Made by a program: the position numbers and the translations under genes
Origin: Chthoniobacteraceae bacterium
GTDB taxonomy: Bacteria > Verrucomicrobiota > Verrucomicrobiia > Chthoniobacterales > Chthoniobacteraceae
DNA: 64,000 nt
Reading direction: 5' to 3'
Assembly: GCA_947449735.1 (NCBI GenBank)
Contig: CANFTB010000013.1
Span: 30,355-94,354, forward strand
Shown here: positions 1-10,296 of the stretch, piece after piece
Layout of the letters: every line of letters begins with the position of its first letter
Position numbering within the stretch: the stretch's first letter is position 1
Notes under the pieces: model-generated
What the model saw: only the letters and a program-made list of their open reading frames with translations
Database searches by the model: none
Told to the model about the DNA's origin: nothing

Positions 1-3000
1 GGTCCGAGCCTGCAGAAGTCGCCCACGATTGCATCGTATAAAACAGTGGTACGGGCGCCGAGCGTTGCGCCTTCGCCGATTTTGACGTCACCGATGCGCA
101 TGACACGGTCCTCAAAGAGATGTGTTTGAGGTCCGCAGTGGGCGTTAAGCTCGGCGTAAGATCCGATCTGAACGCAGTCAAACTCCGTGAGGTCCGTGGT
201 GTTCATCCACACGCCCCGGCCTATTCTGGCTCCCATCAGCCGCATCGCCCAGGGCAGGAAAGGAGTGCCTCGCAAATGGTTTAAAAATGAGGGCACTGCC
301 AGAGACTCGTAGGCCACTGTGACTGCTTCGCTCAACCACACAAAGGCGGTCCACATGGGGGCTTTTCGTGCCTTGTAACGGCCGATGAATAACCACTTGA
401 GTGCGAGCACAATTAGAAACGAACTAAGCGAATAAATCGCACTGGATACGAATGAGGCTGCGATAAATGCCTTCCAATTGCCATCCTCCGCAAAATCCAT
501 CACCCGGTAGACGATGACATAGCCCGCCGCTATCAGGAACGCCATTGGCAGAACGATGCGGAAAGCCTCGATGGTTCCCCTAGCGAGACGTCTCCACGGT
601 GCTGGATGGAAGGTGAGCGCCGGATCTGGCGTCGATATGGTCTCCCGCGCGGGAAGACGCATGGGCGGTGATCCCATCCATGTCTGTCCCGGCACAAGGA
701 GATGATTGGCAGGTGCGCTGGACTGGACTCCGAGCAGGACGTCATCGGGAAAAATCGCACCGTCAGGTACATACGCGCCGTTTCCGATGAATGTGCGTTT
801 TCCAATGAACGTTCCCTGCAGGCTCATCCAACCATTGCGTTGTTCTTCATCACCGAGAAGGGCGCCGTCCGCTACAAAAGAACCGTCGCCCAGTTGGAGA
901 AGGCTGGGTATGACACCCTCCGCTGTGGAGATCTCGGCATCACGGCCCACCTTTGCCCCGAGAAGGCGCAACCAGGCGCTTGCAAATACCGAAGCATAAA
1001 GCCCGTGGAGTACTTGAAGGCTGGCGTCCAATACGGTTGAGAGCAGCCATTTGCTGCGGTATGCGGCGCCGTGCAGCGGGAATCTCCCGGGCTTGGGCCG
1101 TGGAAGAAAGCTCCGCAGGCAGCCGGCAAGCAAAGCCGTCAGGGTGACCAGAACCATAGATGCGGGAAGGGCCATCGCGAAAAAGAACGGGAAGGCCTGC
1201 CACCATGTCAGCGTGCTGTCGAAAAGGTCGATGGTGTTGGCGTCTATCCAGTCAATGAGAACGAAGGCTGGAAATGTCGGGACGAAAAACAGCACTGCCA
1301 CGAGGCTCCCTCCGATGGCGAAGTAAAGCTGTTCGAGTAGTTTCGAAACTCCGGATTGCGCGGGTGGCGGAGTCCATTGTTCGGCCTCTTGTGCCACTGG
1401 AACTGCAGGGGCGCCCGACCATGTTTGATTGCAAGGAATGCTGCGACCGGCGGCGAGCGTGGATTGTCCGCACAGTCTCGCATGCCTGCCCAAAGCTGTG
1501 TCGTTTTCGAGCACCGAGTAGGAGTCTATCGAAGCGCCTTCCTCAATGTGGACCCGCCCTACAATAAAGCGCCCTCCTTCTACGCGGGCGTTCTCGATGT
1601 TCACGAAGGTTCCGATGCAGGCGCCATCTCCGATTTCAAGCAACTCGGGTGCGGCGACTGTGAGCGAATTGAGAGTGGTGTTAGCCCCGATTTTTGCACC
1701 CATCATTCTCAAATGAACTGCCCGCCATGGCGTTCCTGAGATGAGATGTACGGCGCAGGCTTTTGAAATGTGGCTTCCGAGCCACCATCTGAAATAAGTG
1801 AAGCCCCAGAGCGGATAGTTTCCAGGGAGAATGGTTCCCACCAAAAGTTTGCGAAGCAAAACTGTGAGCGGAAACGACAGGATGATCGTGAGTATAAAAA
1901 CAATAACCGAGGTCGCGACCGCGACCGCAATGCTGTCGGTTTTGGCTCCGGTAAGTGCGTGGTATGTGAAAAATGGAGCGAGCCAGATTAGGAGATCCAG
2001 AAGGACGATAAAAGGCAGGCACACGAGCTGTCCTAATCCGCATGCAAACCGGCGCCAGAGTGGAGGCGGGTTGTGCGGTGTCTCGAGTCGGTTCTCGCTT
2101 TGTTCCAAGGCAGCCAATGATTCAGCGATCGCTCCAAGGCGTCTGTTCTGGTAGACGTGCTGGACGCCGACGGAAGCAAAACGTGGGTCCTTTCGCAGCA
2201 AGGAAACAAGCCTAGCGGCCAGAAGTGAGTGGCCGCCGAGGTCGTCAAAAAAATCATTCTCGGGGCGGAATGTTCTTCCCGGGAACAGTTTTCCAAGGGA
2301 ATCCCAAAGCAATTGTTCGGAGCGATTCGCCGGCTCGTAAGGGGCGCCGCTGGCATCTTCAGCCGCGGGTGAGGTCAGCAGCGGAAGCGTCTTTAGTTTT
2401 GCCAGATCAATCTTCCCAGACGGCAGTCGCGGCATTTGGTCCAGCAACTCGATGTGCGCGGGCACCATGTATGAGGGAAGCTTTTGCGCCAGATGTTTGC
2501 GCAGGGCGTCAACTTTTGGTGCTTCACCGGATCGAACGGCAAACGCCACGATCTCTTCGGAACCGTAGAGTGGCATTGTGACAGCCGCGGCGGTGCCGAT
2601 GCCGGGTTCGCGCGCAAGAGCTGCCGCCACTTCGTCGAGCTCGATCCTGAAGCCTCTTATTTTGACCTGGTGGTCTACCCTGCCCAGGCATCGCATGCGG
2701 CCGTCCTCTCCAATGGAGCCGAGATCACCCGTCAGATATAGGCGCTCTTCCGACGGATTCAGCGCATTTGGGTTTCGCAGGAAACGCGCCGCTGTCAGAG
2801 ATTCAAGATTCAGGTAACCGAGACTCACACCGGGTCCGAATATGGCGATTTCACCGATCTGGCCTGCAGGAAGCGGCTTGCCATCCTCCCCAGCGACAAG
2901 CATTCCGTAATTCGGGAGCGGCCGACCTATCGTGACTTCCCTCCCGGACTGAAGTTCTTCAACGCTGGCCGTGACTGTGGTTTCCGTTGGTCCATAGGTG

Positions 3001-3881
3001 TTGAAAACACGTTTTCCAGTTTTACTCAGTCGTTCGGCGAGGGCGTCGGGGCAGGCCTCGCCGCCGATATTGAGAAGCCTCAGATGGGGTGGAAAACTTT
3101 CAATGAGAGAAACGAGCGTCGGGACGGCGTGGAGAACGGTTATTCTCTCCCTCTCAAGGGCGCTGCCGATTGCATCCGGATCTGCGACGATCTCTGCCGG
3201 AGCGATCCAGATTGAGGCGCCGACAAGATAGGAGATCCAGATCTCCTCAAAAGACATGTCGAAGGCGGCGGAAAAGCCCTGATAGACCCTGTCGTCCTGG
3301 CGGATTCCTAGAATTTCATTTTCGCTGCGCAGAAAGTGGCAGATGTTGGATTGGCTGACTGCAATGCCTTTTGGCGTGCCTGTCGAACCCGAGGTGTAAA
3401 TGACGTAGGCCGGATCGGATGGCTTTGGACGGGGGAGAAGTTCCGGTGTGGAAACCAGTTCAAGGAGGTCTTCAAAACACCAGACCGGGATGGTAAGCTT
3501 CGAAAGCTGGTGGGCCAGGGCGCGGAGTGTCACTATGCCAACAGACTGCGCTGATTGGAGGCAGTTTGCGGCGCGCTCGAGGGGAACGTCCGCGTCAAAA
3601 GGCAGCCACGCGGAGCCGGAGGCTGTCACACCCGCTTGGGCGATCAAAAGGTCCGCGCCGCGCGGCATCCAGAGCCCGATAATTTTGCCTGGGCCCGCTC
3701 CTCGCTGTTTCAGAGACTGTCCGACTGCGGATGCGCGCTTTAGAAGTTCTTCGTACGAAACTGTCTCGTCAGCGAATTGAAGAGCTGTCTGCTGCGGTTG
3801 CAGGGAGGCCGTTTTTTGAAGGATGTCATACAGTGTTTCTTCGCGAAGAAAGTCTGGTCTTGCGGGGCCTCTGAGGATCAT
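1..3881 (-). CDS. Pls/PosA-family NRPS-like protein (adenylation - carrier - TM/hexapeptide terminal domains), C-terminus runs off window start
   Basis: Manual translation of the minus frame from ATG at 3881 (in-frame TAG just upstream at 3897-3899): MILRGPARPDFLREETLYDILQ...YVIYTSGSTGTPKGIAVSQ...FNTYGPTETTVTAS...LYLTGDLG...GRVDHQVKIRGFRIELDEV (A-domain core motifs), ENDFFDDLGGHSLLAARL (carrier-protein Ser site at 2226-2228), then three blocks of TM segments followed by hexapeptide/LbH-like sequence (MMGAKIGANTTLNS..., LLGAKVGRDAEIS..., LMGARIGRGVWMN...). Not in the ORF track because it has no stop inside the window. Confidence 0.88.
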   Translation of the reverse strand, partial: MILRGPARPDFLREETLYDILQKTASLQPQQTALQFADETVSYEELLKRASAVGQSLKQRGAGPGKIIGLWMPRGADLLIAQAGVTASGSAWLPFDADVPLERAANCLQSAQSVGIVTLRALAHQLSKLTIPVWCFEDLLELVSTPELLPRPKPSDPAYVIYTSGSTGTPKGIAVSQSNICHFLRSENEILGIRQDDRVYQGFSAAFDMSFEEIWISYLVGASIWIAPAEIVADPDAIGSALERERITVLHAVPTLVSLIESFPPHLRLLNIGGEACPDALAERLSKTGKRVFNTYGPTETTVTASVEELQSGREVTIGRPLPNYGMLVAGEDGKPLPAGQIGEIAIFGPGVSLGYLNLESLTAARFLRNPNALNPSEERLYLTGDLGSIGEDGRMRCLGRVDHQVKIRGFRIELDEVAAALAREPGIGTAAAVTMPLYGSEEIVAFAVRSGEAPKVDALRKHLAQKLPSYMVPAHIELLDQMPRLPSGKIDLAKLKTLPLLTSPAAEDASGAPYEPANRSEQLLWDSLGKLFPGRTFRPENDFFDDLGGHSLLAARLVSLLRKDPRFASVGVQHVYQNRRLGAIAESLAALEQSENRLETPHNPPPLWRRFACGLGQLVCLPFIVLLDLLIWLAPFFTYHALTGAKTDSIAVAVATSVIVFILTIILSFPLTVLLRKLLVGTILPGNYPLWGFTYFRWWLGSHISKACAVHLISGTPWRAVHLRMMGAKIGANTTLNSLTVAAPELLEIGDGACIGTFVNIENARVEGGRFIVGRVHIEEGASIDSYSVLENDTALGRHARLCGQSTLAAGRSIPCNQTWSGAPAVPVAQEAEQWTPPPAQSGVSKLLEQLYFAIGGSLVAVLFFVPTFPAFVLIDWIDANTIDLFDSTLTWWQAFPFFFAMALPASMVLVTLTALLAGCLRSFLPRPKPGRFPLHGAAYRSKWLLSTVLDASLQVLHGLYASVFASAWLRLLGAKVGRDAEISTAEGVIPSLLQLGDGSFVADGALLGDEEQRNGWMSLQGTFIGKRTFIGNGAYVPDGAIFPDDVLLGVQSSAPANHLLVPGQTWMGSPPMRLPARETISTPDPALTFHPAPWRRLARGTIEAFRIVLPMAFLIAAGYVIVYRVMDFAEDGNWKAFIAASFVSSAIYSLSSFLIVLALKWLFIGRYKARKAPMWTAFVWLSEAVTVAYESLAVPSFLNHLRGTPFLPWAMRLMGARIGRGVWMNTTDLTEFDCVQIGSYAELNAHCGPQTHLFEDRVMRIGDVKIGEGATLGARTTVLYDAIVGDFCRLG

Positions 3882-4096
3882 GAAGCAGGGGGATGTCTAA
3901 AGTCGGGGGAGGTGCCTTTATGCGAGTCTGCGCCGGTGAACCGGTTTCGAGAGATGTGAACACCGCCACTAGTCTTCTGTCGCGGGGCTCAAAGGGTTGA
4001 AGGCGGCGGGTTTTGGAAATGCCTAGCCAAGGTGGAGGGTAGACCGGGCTGACAGGGAGGTGTCCCTCAAGGTGTTTGAATCTCGAAGGCGAGCCG

Positions 4097-5032
4097 CTAA
4101 TCAAACCTGTTGTGCAGCCATGTGTAGGGGAAGTCGTTCCCCGGGCAGTCGGTCGGCCAGCGTGGGGGGTTAATTTCCCTGTGGGCCTTCACGACGGACC
4201 ATTTGGAGTCAATTTTTCCGACTCTTTGTCTGAGGTACCGGATGAGTTCATCGAGGGATTCGAGCTGTTTTTGCGTCGGCTTGTCGTGGTTGTAGTCGCC
4301 GACCAGGCATATTCCGAGGGCTATGTTGTTCAGGTAGTCGCTGTGCACATGGCCGCCATTGATTTGTCTCCGCCAGCGCGAACCGACCTCGATTTGCCCG
4401 TCGCCGGACGAGGTTCCATTTCCAATGACAAAGTGGTAGGCCAAGCCGTTTGGCATTTTACGAACATTGGTGTGATAATACTCGAAAGCTTTCGCATTGC
4501 CCTGTCGGGTTCCGCTATTATGGACCACGATATAACGCCAGCGGGCCTTCTGTACGGGCGCCTTGTCGATCTGCTCTCTGAGAGACTTCGACAGGTATTT
4601 CCAGCGTGAAAACCAGCTGAAAAAGCCCGGAGACTGAAGCCCTGCTTTCGAATCGTACCCGGATTTTTCAACCACCAGCTGTTTCTCCTCGGTGGGGGCG
4701 GCGGGAGGTTTTTGGGGACTTGGCGGTTGCGTCGCTTGCTTCGGCTGCACGTTTGCCGAGGGGGCGGCCGGCGGCGGCTTCGGAGGTGCGCTGGGCGGAG
4801 CCTGCTTTGTTGAAGGAGCCTTCTTGGATTCTGGTGAAGGATGGGGCTTTGGCTTGGGCTTCGGCTTTTGCTGAGGGGCGGCCTTTTTTGGGGCGGGTTG
4901 GACCGCCTCCTCCCGGCTTTTCATGAATTTCCTTCGCTTGTCTTCGTCTTCGCTCTGTTGAGCCGGCCCCTGCGTCGATGGCAGCAGGGACAGCGCGCAG
5001 AGGCAAATGAAGAGAGTAAGGCGGGGTGGCAC
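4097..5032 (-). CDS. secreted N-acetylmuramoyl-L-alanine amidase (Amidase_2/PGRP-like) with Pro/Lys-rich linker
   Basis: 311 aa; N-terminal signal peptide MPPRLTLFICLCALSLLPSTQGPAQ; low-complexity P/K/A linker; C-terminal YIVVHNSGTRQGNAKAFEYYHT...LAYHFVIGNG...IALGICLVGDYN...KAHREINPPRWPTDCPGNDFP. Confidence 0.85.
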   Translation of the reverse strand: MPPRLTLFICLCALSLLPSTQGPAQQSEDEDKRRKFMKSREEAVQPAPKKAAPQQKPKPKPKPHPSPESKKAPSTKQAPPSAPPKPPPAAPSANVQPKQATQPPSPQKPPAAPTEEKQLVVEKSGYDSKAGLQSPGFFSWFSRWKYLSKSLREQIDKAPVQKARWRYIVVHNSGTRQGNAKAFEYYHTNVRKMPNGLAYHFVIGNGTSSGDGQIEVGSRWRRQINGGHVHSDYLNNIALGICLVGDYNHDKPTQKQLESLDELIRYLRQRVGKIDSKWSVVKAHREINPPRWPTDCPGNDFPYTWLHNRFD

Positions 5033-5140
5033 GGGGTTAGCTTATCAAAGCCATTGAGTCCTGCAAGGCGCGGGAACGGGCTCAGTCAAAAGATTAGCCT
5101 GCGGCATCTTAAGTCGGGTTCGCACGGGCGGGTCCGGAAC

Positions 5141-5611
5141 CTAACGAGAGATGTCCGATTGGCCTAAAATTTGAAAGCCATGCTGGTTGAGGACAGAGAT
5201 GGCGCACTCATTATCTTCCACATGGAGGGCTAATGCGGATCGCCCGCGGGGACGTGTCAGGAGCGCGTAGGAGCCAAAAATGTTCACATCTGCCGCGAGC
5301 AAGGCGGCGAGAAGGCGGCCGAGTTCGGTTGGGCCTTCTGGCAGTTCAACAACCACGAGATCGCATACTGAGTGCGGAATTTCGTGCTCTGCAAAAATAT
5401 CCTGAACGGACTCTGGATCGCTCACGACAATCCGAACGATCGCGGTATCCGCGGATGCTTGCACGCTTGTCGCAACGACATGAACATTGTGGTTGTTCAG
5501 AAGATTTACGACTTCCACCAGGGCACCAACTTTGTTCGGTAGAAATACGGAAAACTGGGTGACGCGAGGGGTGCCTGTCTTTTCAGCTGTGAAGGATTCT
5601 TCGAAGGGCAT
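5141..5611 (-). CDS. ACT domain-containing protein
   Basis: 156 aa; TQFSVFLPNKVGALVEVVNLLNNHNVHVVATSVQASADTAIVRIVVSD resembles an ACT regulatory domain, followed by a second ACT-like half. Confidence 0.75.
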   Translation of the reverse strand: MPFEESFTAEKTGTPRVTQFSVFLPNKVGALVEVVNLLNNHNVHVVATSVQASADTAIVRIVVSDPESVQDIFAEHEIPHSVCDLVVVELPEGPTELGRLLAALLAADVNIFGSYALLTRPRGRSALALHVEDNECAISVLNQHGFQILGQSDISR

Positions 5612-5677
5612 TTTGAATAGTGGTAGATGGCAGGTTTAGAAACGGAAGAGAGATGGTTCGTGCAACCGGTAAAGGCG

Positions 5678-6475
5678 TCAGTTCTGACGTGAAATGATCT
5701 CCTGAAGAATCGAACTGAGTACCGGGGCCAGCTCAATCATCTCTGAACGTGAAACGGGTACATCGGACGGTCCGTCGAGCAGGGAATGTAATTTTTCGAG
5801 TCGGGGTCGAAGCGCGATCATAAGAGGGTCCGGACGCTGAGGGTCCGGCGGGAGGTCCATTTCAGATTGTAGAAGCTTAAGGATGCTTTTTTGTCGCAGC
5901 AATGAAGCCCCAATTTCCGTGTAGGTCTCTCTAAGTATGGAAGAGCTTATCTCAAGGCCTCTCACCCATGCACCGATGAGAACAAGACGCACTAGCCTTT
6001 CGTCTTGATGTTTGCGGAGCGCATTTTCCAGCTCGACGCCGGTGGCGCCGAGTTCCTGCCTGAAGGTTGCCCATGATTTTTTTTGAGCCGAATCCACCAG
6101 GCTCCGACTGCGGTCTAGCAATTCGTTTTGAACCCCCAGGGTTTTCGCGAGGGCAATCAGGTCCTTCACGACATTTTTACACTGCTGTGTGTCCTCGGCC
6201 TGAGCCGCCAGATAACCATCTGTAAAAACACTGCCGACCAGAATGGCGGTTTGAATCCGGCTGTTGAGCGTTGAGGGTAGTGGGCCGCGGAAATTAGCCG
6301 ACCAATCCGGCTTTGTAGAACGGGAGATGGCAATCAGAAGCTCCTCTGGAGTCCGTAATTCGCGGAAGGGAGAGGACGTCTCGTCCGCAAGTCCAGCGGA
6401 ACCCAACAAGAAGAGTTGGACAAGCAGGAGAGCCAGACAGACAAGATGCAGCCGGTTGGAATATGGCGGCTTCAT
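5678..6475 (-). CDS. hypothetical secreted protein
   Basis: ORF 5678..6568; the internal ATG at 6475 gives signal peptide MKPPYSNRLHLVCLALLLVQLFLLGSAGLADE, a better start than the track's. Confidence 0.65.
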   Translation of the reverse strand: MKPPYSNRLHLVCLALLLVQLFLLGSAGLADETSSPFRELRTPEELLIAISRSTKPDWSANFRGPLPSTLNSRIQTAILVGSVFTDGYLAAQAEDTQQCKNVVKDLIALAKTLGVQNELLDRSRSLVDSAQKKSWATFRQELGATGVELENALRKHQDERLVRLVLIGAWVRGLEISSSILRETYTEIGASLLRQKSILKLLQSEMDLPPDPQRPDPLMIALRPRLEKLHSLLDGPSDVPVSRSEMIELAPVLSSILQEIISRQN

Positions 6476-6568
6476 GGTTCGACAACTTATTCGTTTTTCG
6501 AAACCTGTCAGGTCTCTTTTAATGAGTTCTGGCATGCTGAGAGAAGAATCCAAACCGGGCCCCTTCAA

Positions 6569-8128
6569 TCAGCTCCCGGTCTTAACTTCGATCACGTCAT
6601 GCGGAGCGCTCTCCCTTTGGCCCGCCTGGCTTACCTGAATGAAACGCGCATTGTTCTTCAGTTCCTGCAGGTTTTTTGCACCCAAATAGCCCATGCCGCT
6701 CTGAATGCCGCCGGTCATTTGAACCATTACCTGGTCTAATTTTGGAGAAAGTTCCTTGAGTGCCTCGATTCCCTCGGCCGCAACTTTTCTTGCGGCATCC
6801 TTTGCGGCGTGGCCGTAGCGTGCGGCGCTTCCGGCGCTCATGGCAGCGAGTGAGCCCATGCCCCGGTACTGCTTGTAGAGCTTTCCGTTGATTTCCATCA
6901 CGCTTCCCGGTGCCTCGGGACATCCAGCAAGAAGCCCGCCGCAAACGACTGCGTCCGCAAGAGTCAGCGCTTTCACCACATCACCCGATTTGGTGATTCC
7001 ACCATCTGCCAGGATGGTAACTCCCTTTTTGGCGGCTGCGCGGCTTGCGACATAAAGAGCCGTAAGCTGCGGAATTCCGACTCCAGCCACGATTCGGGTG
7101 GTGCAGATGGAGCCTGGCCCCTGTCCGACTTTGACAACAGTGGCCCCGCAGTCTGCCAGATAATCGACCCCGGATGCGCTTGTGACATTGCCGGCTATGA
7201 TTGGCAGGTCCTTGAACGCTCCCCGGACCAGTCGCACCATGTCTCCAACTCCCTTCGAGTGGCCGTGCGCGGTTGAGATAGCGACAGTGTCGACCCCCCT
7301 CTCCACCAGCCCGGCTACGTGCGAAAGAATCCGCTCTGAATCTAACTCGCCATTTGCTCTGCGGGGAGAGGACAGACTCGCGCCACATAGGAGGCGGAAA
7401 TTTGAGTCTCTGGCCGGTTTCATTTGGGAATTATGCTCCTGCCTGATGCGCTCAACGTCCGATAGCGTGAACAGCCCGCGAAGCCGGTCTTCTTTGTCGA
7501 CGACGAGAAGCTTGTGTGTCCCGACGTGTTCGGTAAAGAAACGGTCCGCACTCTCGATAGGGTCCGATCCCAGTTCTGTATCGCAGATTGAAGGAGCGAG
7601 GGAGCGAGGCGTCATCACCTCGTGAACTTTTTTAGCGGCGTGCCTTTGCCTGACCACCTGTCCCGGGAGCAAACCGAGAAGGCGGCCGGAAGAATCCACA
7701 ACGGGAAAGGTGCGAAAGGTAAATTCCTTTTCCTCCAAATAAACGAGAAGTTCGCCGATGCTCTGGTCTGGAGCTGCCTTGATTGGGTCGCTGATGAGGC
7801 CGTGGACGTTGTTTTTCACCCGGCTCACTTCGGAAAGTTGGGTCCGCTCGGGCATGTTGCAATGGATGAGCCCGAGCCCGCCGCACCGGGCGAGGGCTAT
7901 CGCCATCTCGGCTTCGGTAACCGTATCCATGTCGGCGGATACTACTGGTATGCGCAGGTGAAGTTGGTCGGCCAGGCGCGTATCCAACTGGGCCTCGCGG
8001 GGAATCACCTCGGAATAAAGTGTGGACAGGGTGATGTCGTCGTAGGTCAGCGCGGTGAGCGCGTGATCCGTAAAGAAAGAGTCAGCCGGCTTGTAGAAGA
8101 GGCTGTCTAGGGACTTGGAGTCTGCCAT
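6569..8128 (-). CDS. guaB: IMP dehydrogenase with CBS domains
   Basis: 519 aa; [79 protein letters not shown]. Confidence 0.95.
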   Translation of the reverse strand: MADSKSLDSLFYKPADSFFTDHALTALTYDDITLSTLYSEVIPREAQLDTRLADQLHLRIPVVSADMDTVTEAEMAIALARCGGLGLIHCNMPERTQLSEVSRVKNNVHGLISDPIKAAPDQSIGELLVYLEEKEFTFRTFPVVDSSGRLLGLLPGQVVRQRHAAKKVHEVMTPRSLAPSICDTELGSDPIESADRFFTEHVGTHKLLVVDKEDRLRGLFTLSDVERIRQEHNSQMKPARDSNFRLLCGASLSSPRRANGELDSERILSHVAGLVERGVDTVAISTAHGHSKGVGDMVRLVRGAFKDLPIIAGNVTSASGVDYLADCGATVVKVGQGPGSICTTRIVAGVGIPQLTALYVASRAAAKKGVTILADGGITKSGDVVKALTLADAVVCGGLLAGCPEAPGSVMEINGKLYKQYRGMGSLAAMSAGSAARYGHAAKDAARKVAAEGIEALKELSPKLDQVMVQMTGGIQSGMGYLGAKNLQELKNNARFIQVSQAGQRESAPHDVIEVKTGS

Positions 8129-8263
8129 GGCAGATCATGAACGGAGACCCTGTTCCGTGCAAAGCCATAAAAACGCCAGCGGGGGTGGAGTTGTTCTGGG
8201 TGTAGGCGGGTAGGGAGTATGCGGGATCTCTGACGAAGACGGTCGCTCGGGAATTCCGACTCC

Positions 8264-8977
8264 TCAGGGCGCGCAGGCTTCATGGCCCAAGAGCCACAGC
8301 ACTCCGCCGTCCGAAGGTGCTACCTTGCCGGAGGGATACTCCCCTTTCAGGGCACTCTGCACCACGGGCTCTTTGGTGCGGTCGTTGACCAAAAAGACTA
8401 CGGATTTTGAGGCGTTTATCAGGGGGAGGGTGAACGTGATCCTCTGCGGCGGCGGTTTTGGACCCAGAGTGGGAATGACGTTGCGCTCCTGCTCATCCAG
8501 AGCTGGGTAACCGGGGAATAGGGATGCCGTGTGGCCGTCCTCTCCAAGGCCAAGCAGCAACAAGTCGTGCCTGTAGCGGGTTTCACCAAAGCGCGCCGCG
8601 ACCGAGCCCAGGCGGGCTTCATACTCACTCGCAGCTTCTGCAGGGTCGATTTCCCCCCGGATTCGAAAAATGTTTCCCTCTGGAATGGGGACACGCGACA
8701 AAAGCGCTTCGTACGCCATTCTGTAATTGCTGTCGGGATGGTCTTGGGCGACGCAGCGTTCGTCGCCGAAGGTGATCTGGATCCTATTCCAAGGAAGATC
8801 GTGCGTGAGCTCGGCGAGTGCAGAGTAGACAGCTTTAGGAGTGTTGCCGCCGGCCAGTCCCAGGCGGAAGACACCATTTCTCGAGATGGCTTCGAGTCCC
8901 GCAGCCACAATTTGCTTGGCGGCGTCAGTTGCGAAATCTGAGGTGCGAAGCACTCTGCTGGCTATGTGAGTTTGCAT
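8264..8977 (-). CDS. pgl: 6-phosphogluconolactonase
   Basis: 237 aa; LGLAGGNTPKAVYSAL, ITFGDERCVAQDHPDSNYRMA, LLLLGLGEDGHTASLFPG. Confidence 0.93.
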   Translation of the reverse strand: MQTHIASRVLRTSDFATDAAKQIVAAGLEAISRNGVFRLGLAGGNTPKAVYSALAELTHDLPWNRIQITFGDERCVAQDHPDSNYRMAYEALLSRVPIPEGNIFRIRGEIDPAEAASEYEARLGSVAARFGETRYRHDLLLLGLGEDGHTASLFPGYPALDEQERNVIPTLGPKPPPQRITFTLPLINASKSVVFLVNDRTKEPVVQSALKGEYPSGKVAPSDGGVLWLLGHEACAP

Positions 8978-9423
8978 TGAACAAAGGATTCGAGAGCCGC
9001 GATGCCTGGGGAAATCAGGTTGAGGTGCATCAGGCTGGCTTTTCCTATGCGCAGCCGGTCTGGGTGCGGAAGGCCAAGTAGCTGAGCCGCCAGTAAACTG
9101 ATGTCAGGTTGATGGCCCACAAGCAGGACACGGTCTGAGGCCCGGTAAGATGCGAGGGCTTCGATTGCAGCTTCCGGAGACATTCCCGGCAGAGCCCAGG
9201 GACATGCGATCACCTTTAACTTCAGCACTGCTGCGACGACGGTTGCCGTCTCCATGGTCCTGAGGGCCGGACTGCTCAAAATCAGACTTGGCTGGTGCGT
9301 GCTGGCTTGCAGTCTCTGTGCGACCTCAGCCGCCTGCCTGTGGCCCTTTGGAGACAGGGGCCTGACGAGATCGCTTGCTGCGGACTCAAGAGCATCGGCG
9401 TGCCTGAGAAGGAGGAGATCCAT
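8962..9423 (-). CDS. sixA: phosphohistidine phosphatase SixA-like (histidine phosphatase superfamily)
   Basis: 153 aa; MDLLLLRHADALESAASDLVRPLSPKGHRQAAEVAQRL...ILSSPALRTMETA...VLLVGHQPDIS. Overlaps pgl by 16 bp. Confidence 0.87.
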   Translation of the reverse strand: MDLLLLRHADALESAASDLVRPLSPKGHRQAAEVAQRLQASTHQPSLILSSPALRTMETATVVAAVLKLKVIACPWALPGMSPEAAIEALASYRASDRVLLVGHQPDISLLAAQLLGLPHPDRLRIGKASLMHLNLISPGIAALESFVQCKLT

Positions 9424-9449
9424 GGGGCAGTTGGGATCCTTGGGTCAGA

Positions 9450-10193
9450 TTACATGACCATCCCACCGTCGACGGTGAGGCACTGGCCTGTGATATAGCG
9501 GGCCTGGGCGCTGGCAAGAAAAGCGACGGCGGCGGCGATGTCTTCCGGCTTTCCAAATGTCCCGGCGGGAATTTGGCCGATGACGGCTTGTTTGACTTTG
9601 TCCGGAAGGACTTCAGTCATGTCGGTGTCGATGAACCCGGGCGCAACCACATTGCAGGTAATTCCCCTGCTGGCCAGTTCTCGGGCGATGGTTTTGGAGA
9701 GCCCAAGCAGCCCTGCTTTCGACGCCGCATAATTTGCCTGCCCAGCGTTACCCATGAGCCCGGCCACGGAGCCGATGTTGATGATTCTGCCGGAGCGCTG
9801 TTTGATCATCGAGCGCTCGAAGGCCTGAATGCAGTTGAAAGTGCCTTTGAGGTTGGTATCGAGAACGACATCCCAATCCTCCTCGCTTAAACGCATCGAC
9901 AGGCCATCTCGTGTGACTCCCGCGTTGTTCACCAGAATATCCACGCGTGAGAAGTCGGTGAGAATCTGTTCGGCGAGAGCGGCTACGTTTGCATGATTCG
10001 CCACGTCGACGGAGTAGGCTTTCGCCAGTCCGGCGTGGCGTTCGTTGATCTCGTCGGCCGTTCTAAGTGCGTTGGCTTCATTTCTGGAGACGACGGCCAC
10101 ACGTGCGCCCTCTGCCGCAAAAGTGAGAGCGATGGAGTGACCGATACCGCGACCGGCGCCGGTCACGACTGCTACTTGATTGGCAAAGCGCAT
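9450..10193 (-). CDS. fabG: 3-oxoacyl-[ACP] reductase (SDR family)
   Basis: MRFANQVAVVTGAGRGIGHSIALTFAAEGARVAVV...ILVNNAGVTRDGLSMRLSEEDWDVVLDTNLKGTFN...YAASKAGLLGLSKTIARELASRGITCNVVAPGFIDTDMTEVLP. ATG at 10193 preferred over the TTG at 10220. Confidence 0.92.
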   Translation of the reverse strand: MRFANQVAVVTGAGRGIGHSIALTFAAEGARVAVVSRNEANALRTADEINERHAGLAKAYSVDVANHANVAALAEQILTDFSRVDILVNNAGVTRDGLSMRLSEEDWDVVLDTNLKGTFNCIQAFERSMIKQRSGRIINIGSVAGLMGNAGQANYAASKAGLLGLSKTIARELASRGITCNVVAPGFIDTDMTEVLPDKVKQAVIGQIPAGTFGKPEDIAAAVAFLASAQARYITGQCLTVDGGMVM

Positions 10194-10296
10194 TGTTAAA
10201 TTTGAGGGTGGTTGGTTCAAGTTTTGTTGCGGCGAAGAATCAGCCGCCGAGGTTGATCATTCAAAGCGGCCTCGGCAGCCTATTCATCGATGGGCG

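Noticed and set aside
702-1739. Several + strand ORFs (702..1040, 1051..1326, 1356..1739)
   Set aside because: Antisense to the continuous NRPS-like frame on the minus strand.
3826-4104. 92-aa minus-strand ORF between the NRPS-like gene and the amidase
   Set aside because: Out-of-frame with the NRPS N-terminus and no recognisable features.
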